The translations under genes and the position numbers were made by a program. Positions 35,900 through 43,769 of a stretch of DNA of 64,000 bases are shown here, one piece after another. The notes below the pieces were generated by a model. That model was given only the letters and a program-made list of their open reading frames with translations. It was not told where the DNA came from and ran no database searches. The stretch is from contig NZ_JBFEFG010000274.1 in the NCBI RefSeq assembly GCF_040718835.1, forward strand, positions 620,001-684,000, given 5' to 3'. The stretch is from Bremerella sp. JC817 (GTDB lineage Bacteria; Planctomycetota; Planctomycetia; Pirellulales; Pirellulaceae). The first letter of the stretch is position 1. Every line of letters begins with the position of its first letter.

Positions 35900-36976
35900 T
35901 TAGTCGAGGTCTCCCATCGAGCCACGCAGTTCTTCGCGGTCGTGATCGATCAAAGCGTCGATCACCGGTTGCAACTGACCAGCCATCACTTGATCGAGCT
36001 TGTACAGCGTCAGGTTGATGCGATGGTCGGTGATGCGATTTTCAGGAAAATTATAGGTGCGGATGCGCTGGCTACGGTCGCCAGAACCGACCAAACTCTT
36101 GCGATGGTCCGCACGCTCTTTCGCTTCTCGTGCGCGCTGGGCATCGTACAACTTGGTCTTGAGCAGACGCAAAGCACGATCGAAGTTCTTGTGCTGGCTA
36201 CGTTCTTCACAGCACTGCACGATGATGCCGGTCTCTTGATGGATCAGACGGACGGCCGATGCCGTCTTGTTGACGTGCTGACCGCCAGGACCGCTACTGG
36301 CTGCGTAACGCTCGACGGTGAAGTCGGCGTCGTTCAGCTCGAATTCGACTTCTTCTGGTTCCGGCATCACAGCGACGGTGGCAGCCGAAGTGTGAACGCG
36401 GCCCTTGGTTTCCGTCTCCGGAACACGTTGCACGCGGTGACCGCCACTTTCGTACTGCATTTCCCGGTAAACGCCTTCGCCAGCAACCGAGATGATCGCT
36501 TCCTTGAACCCGCCCAGTTCGGTCGGATTCGATTCCATGATCTCGTACTTCCAGCCTTTGCTTTCCGCGTAGCGTTTGTACATTTCGTACAAGTCGCGAG
36601 CAAACAAAGCAGCTTCGTCGCCACCTGTACCACCACGAATTTCGAGCACGATCTTGTCGCGGTTGGCGTCTTCGCCACCGATGGTCATGTCCAGCAAGTC
36701 GTGCCAGACTTTCTCACGCTTCGCCTTCAATTCGATCAGGTCGGCTTCGGCCAGTTCGGCCATCTCGGCGTCGTCGCCGTCGATCATCTCGCGCGCGTCT
36801 TCGATTTCGCCCACGATGTTCTTGAACGTGCGATAGCGACCGGCAAGACGTGCCAACGAACCATGTTCGCGTGCCACGTTGGCCATCATCGACGAATTAG
36901 ACAACACGTCGGGGTCGCTCATCTGCTTTTCGAGGAACTCGAACCGAGCGAGCTTTTCTTCCAAGATGTCGCGCAT
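35900..36976 (-). CDS. prfA: Peptide chain release factor 1
   Basis: RF1 recognises UAA and UAG stop codons and triggers release of the peptide. The 358-residue product has the GGQ loop ([19 protein letters not shown]), the RF1/RF2 segment [16 protein letters not shown] and the RF1-type signature [18 protein letters not shown]. Its length is standard. It sits upstream of prmC and downstream of rpmE, a common rpmE-prfA-prmC order in bacteria. Confidence 0.97.
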   Translation of the reverse strand: MRDILEEKLARFEFLEKQMSDPDVLSNSSMMANVAREHGSLARLAGRYRTFKNIVGEIEDAREMIDGDDAEMAELAEADLIELKAKREKVWHDLLDMTIGGEDANRDKIVLEIRGGTGGDEAALFARDLYEMYKRYAESKGWKYEIMESNPTELGGFKEAIISVAGEGVYREMQYESGGHRVQRVPETETKGRVHTSAATVAVMPEPEEVEFELNDADFTVERYAASSGPGGQHVNKTASAVRLIHQETGIIVQCCEERSQHKNFDRALRLLKTKLYDAQRAREAKERADHRKSLVGSGDRSQRIRTYNFPENRITDHRINLTLYKLDQVMAGQLQPVIDALIDHDREELRGSMGDLD

Positions 36977-37109
36977 GAGAAGCGTCTTCCTGAGGTTGGC
37001 CTGACCAAAGAAGTAAACGCGTCAGGCCGTTGAATGTGAGATTCTACGAAAACACGCGAGCCCTCAGCAGAGGATTCTCGCGTGCAAGTGACATTCAGAT
37101 TGGAAGAAG

Positions 37110-37340
37110 CTACTTCTTCTTTTTCTTTGCCAAGCTGGCGTAATTGCCGGCAAACTTGTTCTTGAACTTTTCGATACGACCACCCGAGTCGACGAAACGT
37201 TCCTTGCCGGAGTAGAACGGATGGCAAACATTGCAAACGTCGACCACGATTTCCTTGCGGGTACTTCGCGTGGTGAACGAGTTGCCACAGCCGCACTTAA
37301 TCACGGCTTCCTGATATTTGGGGTGGATTTTTTCTTTCAT
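37110..37340 (-). CDS. rpmE: 50S ribosomal protein L31 (zinc-binding type)
   Basis: The 76-residue product has the L31 signature HPKYQEAVIKCGCGNSF and the second Cys pair CNVCHPFYSGKERFVD, the C+ zinc-ribbon form. It ends in a basic tail (SLAKKKKK). L31 bridges the ribosomal subunits. It lies 133 bases ahead of prfA, probably in one transcript from the promoter at 37415-37443. Confidence 0.97.
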   Translation of the reverse strand: MKEKIHPKYQEAVIKCGCGNSFTTRSTRKEIVVDVCNVCHPFYSGKERFVDSGGRIEKFKNKFAGNYASLAKKKKK

Positions 37341-37772
37341 GACCTTCGCTCCGTGGCAAGTTCGCGGACGAGCCCTTCGCTAGTCCGTTCCCCTGATGTG
37401 CTGGAAAACCTACGATTATAGCGCTCGGTGACAAGGGAGACAATCGCAGATAGGTCCCCACGGGGCGATTCGCCCCCAGATACCTGCCACCGCCGTGACC
37501 ACGAAATCACGCTGTGGGTCTGATAAAGCCTCAAACCATTGTGATTGTTGCACTTACCTCGCGATCAAAATTGGCTTCCAGCAACGCCTCGGGAAGGTAA
37601 TTTCTGGGGCAGAGCAGCGAATCTGCCTGCGTCCCTATGCCGTCGAGAGGTCACCCGGTCCCGATTGGCCTGCGGGAATTCACTTTTGGGGGCGTGTTAC
37701 CATGGGTAGCCATTTCCGGTAGATTAAGCAGTTTAGTCCCTTAGATTTAAGACAATTCAGGCCTGACGACGC
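37341..37772. other. Divergent intergenic region between rpmE and ubiE
   Basis: The 432-base region contains the rpmE promoter on the minus strand. A 75-codon frame at 37495-37722 has no resemblance to a known protein and is probably accidental. I looked for SRP RNA, 6S RNA, RNase P and tmRNA cores and found none. Confidence 0.5.
37415..37443 (-). promoter_or_regulatory. Sigma-70 promoter of rpmE
   Basis: On the minus strand TTGTCT (37443-37438) and a perfect TATAAT (37420-37415) lie 17 bases apart. Transcription would start near 37408, about 68 bases before the rpmE ATG. Confidence 0.65.
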
Positions 37773-38483
37773 ATGGCGATTGATAAATCGGGTACCCGAG
37801 TTCGGCAGATGTTCTCGGAGATTGCGGGCAACTACGACCGCATGAACCACCTGCTTTCGATGAACATCGATAAGTACTGGCGCTGGCGAACCGTGAAGAT
37901 CGTCCCGCCGACCGGCGATAGCCCCATTCTGGATTGCTGCACCGGGACCGGCGACCTGGCACTGGCCTATTGGAAAGCCGCTGGCGGCAAGGTTCAAATC
38001 GAAGCCACCGACTTCTGCCCCGAGATGCTGGAAGTGGGCGAGATGAAGAAAGAGAAACTTGGCATCAACGGCCAGGTTCGTTTCCAGGAAGCCGATACTC
38101 AGCAGCTTCCTTTCGAGAACGATACCTTCCAGATCGTGTCGGTCGCCTTCGGTCTGCGAAATGTGGCCGACACCGATGCCGGGCTCCAAGAGATGACACG
38201 CGTCTGCCGCCCTGGCGGAAAGGTCGCGGTGCTCGAGTTCTCGCAGCCGCGTTGGCAGCCGTTCCGAGGTGTATACCAGTTCTACTTTAAGAACATCTTG
38301 CCACGCGTCGGCCAGGCATTGGCTCAGAACAAGCAAGACGCCTACAAGTATCTGCCTGACAGCGTGGGCGAATTTCCGCATGGCGAAGCACTCGCCGTGA
38401 AGATGCGTTCGGCCGGGCTGAAAGATGTGTTCTTCAAGCCTTTCACCTTCGGCGTGGCCACACTTTACGTGGGGACAAAATGA
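37773..38483 (+). CDS. ubiE: Demethylmenaquinone C-methyltransferase (UbiE/MenG)
   Basis: This enzyme does the last step of menaquinone synthesis, methylating demethylmenaquinone with SAM. The 236-residue product has MFSEIAGNYDRMNHLLSMNIDKYWR (abbreviated UbiE signature YDxMNxxLSxxxxxxWR), the SAM site ILDCCTGTGDLAL and the segment VAFGLRNVADTDAGLQEM. It overlaps ubiX by 4 bases (ATGA). The neighbours (ubiX, ubiA/mqnP, mqnE) all belong to the futalosine menaquinone route, which supports menaquinone rather than ubiquinone as substrate. Confidence 0.95.
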   Translation: MAIDKSGTRVRQMFSEIAGNYDRMNHLLSMNIDKYWRWRTVKIVPPTGDSPILDCCTGTGDLALAYWKAAGGKVQIEATDFCPEMLEVGEMKKEKLGINGQVRFQEADTQQLPFENDTFQIVSVAFGLRNVADTDAGLQEMTRVCRPGGKVAVLEFSQPRWQPFRGVYQFYFKNILPRVGQALAQNKQDAYKYLPDSVGEFPHGEALAVKMRSAGLKDVFFKPFTFGVATLYVGTK

Positions 38484-39133
38484 GCTTGCCAGTCGTCGTG
38501 GCAATCACCGGAGCCAGCGGAGCGGTCTATGCCCGTCGACTGCTGAACGTGCTGTACCATAGCGGTCACGACGTGCAGCTTTCGATCAGCCAATCGGGGC
38601 AAACGGTCTTCCAGCAAGAGTTGGGCATTCGGCTTGAACTCGATAGCTTCGACCCGACCACGCTCGTAACCGACAGCATCCCCGCCGACGATCTGCGTCT
38701 GACCGAGACCGCCAGACAGAACCAGGCCACGAAGCCAGGCACGCTTCGCTATTACCATTTCGGCAACTTCATGTCCCCGATGGCGAGTGGTTCGGCACGC
38801 TCGGCGGGCATGGTGGTTTGTCCATGTTCCGGCGGCACCCTGGCAGGCATCGTGCATGGCAACTGCACCAACTTGATCCAACGAGCTGCGGAAGTTCACC
38901 TGAAAGAACGCCGCAAACTCATTCTGGTCCCCCGAGAAACACCGATTTCGCTCGGCTACATCGACAACCTCCGCAAAGCGGCTGAAGCGGGGGCGGTCGT
39001 CATGCCTGCCATGCCGGGCTGGTACCACGGAGTCGAATCGCTGGACGACTTGATCGACTTTATGGTGGCACGGATCCTGGACCAACTCGAAATTCCACAC
39101 GCCTTGATGCAACGCTGGGGAGAAGATGCCTGA
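38480..39133 (+). CDS. ubiX: Flavin prenyltransferase (UbiX/MqnM-type)
   Basis: UbiX joins dimethylallyl phosphate to FMN, making the prenylated cofactor used by UbiD-type decarboxylases. The 217-residue product begins with the flavoprotein motif VVVAITGASGAVYARRLL and has the ASGS loop (MASGSARSAGMVVCPCSGG, about 100-118) and LVPRETPISLGYIDNL. In the futalosine pathway a UbiD-type decarboxylase (MqnL) works after prenylation. No ubiD homologue is in this window. The gene overlaps ubiE by 4 bases and ubiA by 8. Confidence 0.94.
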   Translation: MSLPVVVAITGASGAVYARRLLNVLYHSGHDVQLSISQSGQTVFQQELGIRLELDSFDPTTLVTDSIPADDLRLTETARQNQATKPGTLRYYHFGNFMSPMASGSARSAGMVVCPCSGGTLAGIVHGNCTNLIQRAAEVHLKERRKLILVPRETPISLGYIDNLRKAAEAGAVVMPAMPGWYHGVESLDDLIDFMVARILDQLEIPHALMQRWGEDA

Positions 39134-40034
39134 GCGACTTCGCCATATCCTGGAAATGATCCGGTTCAGCCACACCGTCTTCGCCATGCCTTTCGCGCTG
39201 TTGGCGACGATCATGGCTTGGGCGATTCCAGCACCGGCAGGGGAAACGGTTCAGTTGACCTGGCAGGCCCTGCTGGGGATTTTGCTGTGCATGGTCTTTG
39301 CCCGAAGCGCGGCGATGGCGTTCAATCGTCTGGTCGATCGCCGAATCGATGCCGAGAACCCGCGAACCGCCACGCGGCATATCCCGGCCGGACTGCTCTC
39401 AGTTCAGAGCGTGGTTCTGTTCACGTTGGTCTGCAGCATCGTCTTTGTCGCCTCGACACTGCTGTTCTGGCCGAACTGGCTGCCGCTGGCGTTGTCGGTC
39501 CCAGTGCTCGCCTTTTTATGCGGTTACAGCTATACGAAACGCTTCACCGCTTTCGCCCACTATTGGCTGGGCATTTCGTTGATGTTGGCCCCCATTTGTG
39601 CGTGGGTCGCTATTCGGGGCGAGATTGTCCTGAAACATCCCACCGACATCCTTCCAGCGGCAGCGCTCGGCCTGGGTGTCCTCTTCTGGGTGGCTGGTTT
39701 CGACATCATATATGCCTGCCAGGATGCCGATTTCGATCGCGACGCCAAGCTGCGAAGCGTGCCTGCTAAGTTCGGTGTTCCAGGTGCTTTACGTATCGCT
39801 GCGGTCAGTCATCTTCTGGCGGTGCTGGCGTTTGCCACCCTGCCGTTGGCGGCACCTCAGTTGGGTTTGATTTATTGGCTGGGGTTGGCGACCGTTGCTG
39901 CGTTGCTGGTGTACGAACACCTGCTAGTTCGCCCGAGCGACCTCTCGAAAGTAAATCTCGCGTTCTTCCATGTGAACACGGTGATTGGTGTGGGAGTGCT
40001 TCTTTTCACGAGCATCGACCTGCTTTGGAACTGA
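39126..40034 (+). CDS. UbiA-family prenyltransferase (MqnP-like)
   Basis: The 302-residue product has eight or nine membrane helices and the two Asp-rich motifs of UbiA prenyltransferases: NRLVDRRIDAENPRT (N-D-x-x-D type) and YACQDADFDRDAKLRSVP. In this gene neighbourhood it should attach a polyprenyl chain to 1,4-dihydroxy-6-naphthoate in menaquinone synthesis (MqnP). A 4-hydroxybenzoate prenyltransferase name would be by homology only. It overlaps ubiX by 8 bases, so coupling is tight. Confidence 0.92.
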   Translation: MPERLRHILEMIRFSHTVFAMPFALLATIMAWAIPAPAGETVQLTWQALLGILLCMVFARSAAMAFNRLVDRRIDAENPRTATRHIPAGLLSVQSVVLFTLVCSIVFVASTLLFWPNWLPLALSVPVLAFLCGYSYTKRFTAFAHYWLGISLMLAPICAWVAIRGEIVLKHPTDILPAAALGLGVLFWVAGFDIIYACQDADFDRDAKLRSVPAKFGVPGALRIAAVSHLLAVLAFATLPLAAPQLGLIYWLGLATVAALLVYEHLLVRPSDLSKVNLAFFHVNTVIGVGVLLFTSIDLLWN

Positions 40035-40150
40035 CCCGCCTTGCAGCGAATGGGGCAAACGGCGACCATAGCAGTTACGAATCACCCGTTTAACGCGGTT
40101 AAGAAGCCAGACAAAACGTTCCCTCTCAAATTTGGATCAAGCGACCTGAA

Positions 40151-41302
40151 ATGATTCGAGCTGACAAAATTTCGTTGGATACCATCGGCAAGAAGGTCGA
40201 GAACGGCGAACGTTTGAACCTGGACGAAGGCGTCTTCCTCTATCGCGACGACGTTCCACTGAACGAAGTGGGCGAGTTGGCCAACATGGTTCGCGAGCGG
40301 AAGAACGGCAACTTCGGCTACTACAATATCAACACCCACCTCAACCCGACCAACATCTGCGTCTATCGCTGCAACTTCTGTGCTTTCCGCGCTGACCTTC
40401 GCGATCCGCGCGGGTACGTGATGAGCGACGAACAGATCCTCGCTCGCGGTCAGGAAGCGGTCGACAACGGTTGCACCGAGATGCACATCGTCGGCGGCCT
40501 TCATCACCAGAAGAAGTTTGACTGGTACGTCAACATGGTGAAGATCTTGCACGATGCCTTCCCGAAGCTGCACCTGAAGGCTTGGACCGCCGTTGAAATC
40601 AACTGGTTCGAGTTCCTGACGAAGAAGTCGGTTCGCGAAGTGCTTGAAGTCCTCCGCGACGCAGGCCTCGGCAGCATGCCAGGTGGCGGTGCCGAAATTT
40701 TCCATCGTGAAGTCCGCGATCAGATCTGCGAACACAAGGCCGACACCGGCAAGTGGCACGAGATCCATCGCACCGCTCATGAAATGGGAATCAAGACGAA
40801 CGCCACGATGCTGTATGGGCACATCGAAAACGCCTATCACCGCATCGACCACCTGATTCGTCTGCGGGAAACTCAGGACATCTCAGGCGGCTTCCAGACG
40901 TTCATTCCACTCGCCTTCCATCCAGATAACACCGAACTGGCTGAACTCAAGAAGCTGAAGAAGCCTTCGGTCATAATGGATCTGCGAACGATGGCGGTCT
41001 CGCGTTTGATGCTGGACAACTTCCCGCACATCAAGGCTTACTGGATCATGCTCGGTATCGGCACCGCTCAAACGGCGTTGTCGTACGGTGCGGACGATAT
41101 CGACGGTACCGTTCGTCACGAGTTGATTTACCACGATGCCGGTGCGACCACGCCTGAAGTGATGTCGGTCGAAGACATCAAGCGTTTGATCACTGAAGCA
41201 GGCCGCGAACCGGTCGAACGCGACACGGTTTACAATCGCGTCGAACGCAACCCCGACAACATGTCGGAGTGGACCACCGGCGAAGCAGTCGAAGTTCACT
41301 AA
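40151..41302 (+). CDS. mqnE: Aminofutalosine synthase
   Basis: MqnE is a radical-SAM enzyme that makes aminofutalosine from 3-enolpyruvoyl-benzoate derivatives and SAM in the futalosine menaquinone pathway. The 383-residue product has the [4Fe-4S] motif C-x3-C-x2-C as CVYRCNFC (about residues 73-80) and MHIVGGLHHQKKFDWY. The later segments LRDAGLGSMPGGGAEIF, QTFIPLAFHPDNTEL and YGADDIDGTV are typical of MqnE/MqnC. It starts 116 bases after the UbiA gene. A hypothetical gene follows after 21 bases. Confidence 0.95.
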   Translation: MIRADKISLDTIGKKVENGERLNLDEGVFLYRDDVPLNEVGELANMVRERKNGNFGYYNINTHLNPTNICVYRCNFCAFRADLRDPRGYVMSDEQILARGQEAVDNGCTEMHIVGGLHHQKKFDWYVNMVKILHDAFPKLHLKAWTAVEINWFEFLTKKSVREVLEVLRDAGLGSMPGGGAEIFHREVRDQICEHKADTGKWHEIHRTAHEMGIKTNATMLYGHIENAYHRIDHLIRLRETQDISGGFQTFIPLAFHPDNTELAELKKLKKPSVIMDLRTMAVSRLMLDNFPHIKAYWIMLGIGTAQTALSYGADDIDGTVRHELIYHDAGATTPEVMSVEDIKRLITEAGREPVERDTVYNRVERNPDNMSEWTTGEAVEVH

Positions 41303-41323
41303 GCCGCGAAAGGCCCGGTCTTC

Positions 41324-41812
41324 ATGTCGGATCACGATCCATTCAACGAACCTGAAACGGCTCATGTTCGTGCCCGAAAGTTGATGACCGAAGAGTTCTT
41401 CTGGGACTGCGTCGATGAACAAGCCCCCTTCGGCAGCGACGAAGGGTCGGACGCCTATTACGAGTGGCGTGATTGGCGTGAAGAAAATCCAGACCAGCCC
41501 CTGACGGCTTGTCTGGATTGGATCTTGGATGGTCAGTCCGAGCAGTACGACGCTTCGCTCCATAGTGACGAGCGAATCGCCCAGGACCTGGCCGATCCCT
41601 CTTCGGCATTTCTGGCCGACCACTGGGATATCGATACGCTCGACATCACCATCCTCGCCACCTCACTCGGACAATTACTCGACGAAGGGACAATCGATGC
41701 GGATGCCAAACCGTTAGCGATCGTCGCTATCGAACGTCAACTGCGACGATCTTCAGATCCACGTCGACAACAAATCTTGAACGCAGCCCGGCGCGTCGTC
41801 GACAACGCCTAG
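41324..41812 (+). CDS. Acidic hypothetical protein downstream of mqnE
   Basis: The 162-residue product is strongly acidic (Asp and Glu rich), with an aromatic-rich centre (DAYYEWRDWREENPDQP) and a helical C-terminus (DPRRQQILNAARRVVDNA). There is no signal peptide, membrane helix or metal motif, and no family is recognised. It follows mqnE by 21 bases and is likely co-transcribed, so a role near menaquinone synthesis is possible but unsupported by sequence. Confidence 0.65.
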   Translation: MSDHDPFNEPETAHVRARKLMTEEFFWDCVDEQAPFGSDEGSDAYYEWRDWREENPDQPLTACLDWILDGQSEQYDASLHSDERIAQDLADPSSAFLADHWDIDTLDITILATSLGQLLDEGTIDADAKPLAIVAIERQLRRSSDPRRQQILNAARRVVDNA

Positions 41813-41938
41813 GGCTGCAAAATATTTCGCTGGCCCGCGGAAATCAGACGATGCCGCCTCGGAAGGTTGACTTCCTCGCTCGCGGGAAGTGACAATACTC
41901 CGTGCAACGCGACCGATCGCACCTCTTCGTGGATTGTC

Positions 41939-42703
41939 ATGGGCCTGGTACTGCAACTGCTCTTCTGGCTGGCGATGATTTTCTTCCTGCTCGCTTTCAA
42001 AGTGGGCGAGGCCTTCGTTCGCGCGGCCCTGGCTACGGCGATGTTCCTGAAAGAGATCGGTTCGCTTGGTTTCTCGAAAGCAGAACTTCGTTATCGCGAG
42101 TCGCTGCAGGAAGCATTCCAGCGTCCATGGAATGATTCGACTCGGGCCGTTCGGCAATCGCCGATATTCTTTCTCGTTCCGCTGGTCCTCATCCTGACGT
42201 TTGCCGTCACCTTTATCGGCTGGCGCGTTGCCGATGATTGGCAGAAGAGCAAGATCGCCAGCACCAAGGCGCAGATCGAACGGATCGCGGACGAAGCGTT
42301 GGCTGATGTGGTTGCCGAAACCGAAGAGATCCAGCCGGGGAAACTAGCGGAGACCGATGCCTGGAAACATCACCTCGTATTGCAACGATCCGATGTGCTT
42401 AATGGAACCAAGCTCGTCGTGCTTTCATTCGGCCCCGATGGCAAACCAGGAAGTCACGACGACCTAACGACGACGCGGTTCCATAAGAAGGAACTGAAAG
42501 AAATCGCCGGCGATCTGGCAGGCCGCAGCAAAGATGCCATCAAATCGAAGTGGAACAAACTGCTGGGCAAGGAAGAAGAGCCTGTCGAACCAGAAGAAGC
42601 ACCGGCCGAGAACGCCGTGATTTTGAATCTGGGGGAAGACGACTCGAAACCGACAATCAGCTTGAAGCTGAAATTTGGTAGTTCCCAAACCAAAGATGAC
42701 TAA
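41939..42703 (+). CDS. Two-helix membrane protein with a GspG-like C-terminal segment
   Basis: The product is 254 residues from the ATG at 41939; a TTG at 41867 just after GGAAGG would add 24. It has two membrane helices (LLFWLAMIFFLLAFKVGEAF and IFFLVPLVLILTFAVTFIGW). An extracytoplasmic part follows with a Lys/Glu-rich helix and DAWKHHLVLQ...VLSFGPDGKPGSHDDLTTTRF. That pattern (DPWG...SxGPDGxxGTxDD) is the calcium-binding end of type II secretion major pseudopilins and related proteins. The tail is acidic. The function is unknown. Confidence 0.65.
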   Translation: MGLVLQLLFWLAMIFFLLAFKVGEAFVRAALATAMFLKEIGSLGFSKAELRYRESLQEAFQRPWNDSTRAVRQSPIFFLVPLVLILTFAVTFIGWRVADDWQKSKIASTKAQIERIADEALADVVAETEEIQPGKLAETDAWKHHLVLQRSDVLNGTKLVVLSFGPDGKPGSHDDLTTTRFHKKELKEIAGDLAGRSKDAIKSKWNKLLGKEEEPVEPEEAPAENAVILNLGEDDSKPTISLKLKFGSSQTKDD

Positions 42704-42724
42704 CTCAAATTCATTTAAACGCCC

Positions 42725-43750
42725 ATGCTTCTGATCAACGCCTACTGCACGCATCGCAATCCACCGGAACCTAACTTTCCCCACGAGTTGCACTCGCGAC
42801 GCGATCGCAGCGATGCAGAACTTGCCGAGCACCTGAACGGCTTCGTCGGTTACGTCATGCAGAACGGCCAGCGTGAAATGACGCAGGTTCTGTATCACGT
42901 CTATCGCCATATCGAGCGTGTCCAGCATCAGTTCAGCCTGACGATCGATCAGGACGACTTCGAGAAGTTCGCTTACTGGGCCGAAGAGGCGAACGCGATC
43001 TTGTTCATGCCAGATGGTTCAATTTGCGATGCCATGGGATATACGCTTGTCGATCCGGCCGATGGAAGTTGCGACGAGGAAGCTCAACTCCCCTTCCCTC
43101 CGGATGCTCGCCAGCGAAAAGAAGCTACGGAACAACAATTGGCCACACTCGGAATTCCGACGCTGCCATCGTTGCCTCCGGTTGTGGGTGAGTGTGAAGT
43201 CCAACTGCGATCGGCCGAAGAGGTTGCCCGCCGAACGCTTAGCTTATTGGTCGTTGCCATCCGGGCCGAAATGCTTGCCGAGAAACAGCCGGTCCCGCAA
43301 GAAGAAATGCGGCGACGTCTGCCGCTCGCCTTCGAATCGCTGACGCCGGACGAAACCACGTTCATGCAGACCGACATGCCGGACCAGCAATCGGTGATGA
43401 ACTTCGTGTGGCGTTACGAAGCGTTGTTTTTGCTGCAGTGGGCATTGGGGCACTTCGACACCCTCCCCTTCCCGGAAGAGATCTGCGATGTTCCGGCAGT
43501 CGTGCGCGATATTCTCGATCGCGATGCGGCTGAGATGATCGCCACCGCGAAGCTGCGTCCCGCTGCGGAAATTCTGGAAGCAGTCGATCTTCATTTGCGA
43601 CTTCACTGGGCAACGACCGAAATCCGGCAGCGTAAGCAGAAGCCGCCTTCCAATATCAACACCAGCGTTCTGATCGAGCGGCGACATGCCTTGAACTGGC
43701 TGATCTGCTTCGAGGATGCCGACTGGGATGACGTTTCGATCCCCACGTAA
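42725..43750 (+). CDS. DUF4272-type protein
   Basis: The 341-residue product has an N-terminal ~115-residue region of unknown type and a C-terminal part (about 150-340) like the DUF4272 family. Recognisable pieces are AEEVARRTLSLLVVAIRAE, FVWRYEALFLLQWALGHFDTLPFP and the end RRHALNWLICFEDADWDDVSIPT, with WDD-V-T/P-T typical of the family. The family's role is unknown. It follows the membrane protein gene by 21 bases and may share its transcript. The next gene, recG, is convergent. Confidence 0.75.
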   Translation: MLLINAYCTHRNPPEPNFPHELHSRRDRSDAELAEHLNGFVGYVMQNGQREMTQVLYHVYRHIERVQHQFSLTIDQDDFEKFAYWAEEANAILFMPDGSICDAMGYTLVDPADGSCDEEAQLPFPPDARQRKEATEQQLATLGIPTLPSLPPVVGECEVQLRSAEEVARRTLSLLVVAIRAEMLAEKQPVPQEEMRRRLPLAFESLTPDETTFMQTDMPDQQSVMNFVWRYEALFLLQWALGHFDTLPFPEEICDVPAVVRDILDRDAAEMIATAKLRPAAEILEAVDLHLRLHWATTEIRQRKQKPPSNINTSVLIERRHALNWLICFEDADWDDVSIPT

Positions 43751-43769
43751 AAGCGTACCGGCCTGGCGT

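Noticed and set aside
35807..37033. 408-codon plus-strand frame opposite prfA
   Set aside because: It is the antisense of a well-supported RF1 gene with GGQ and RF1 signatures. The translation has no motif, and long antisense frames are frequent in this sequence.
37495..37722. Possible small RNA or small ORF between rpmE and ubiE
   Set aside because: No SRP, 6S, RNase P or tmRNA core was found. The 75-codon frame has no features and no ribosome-binding site.
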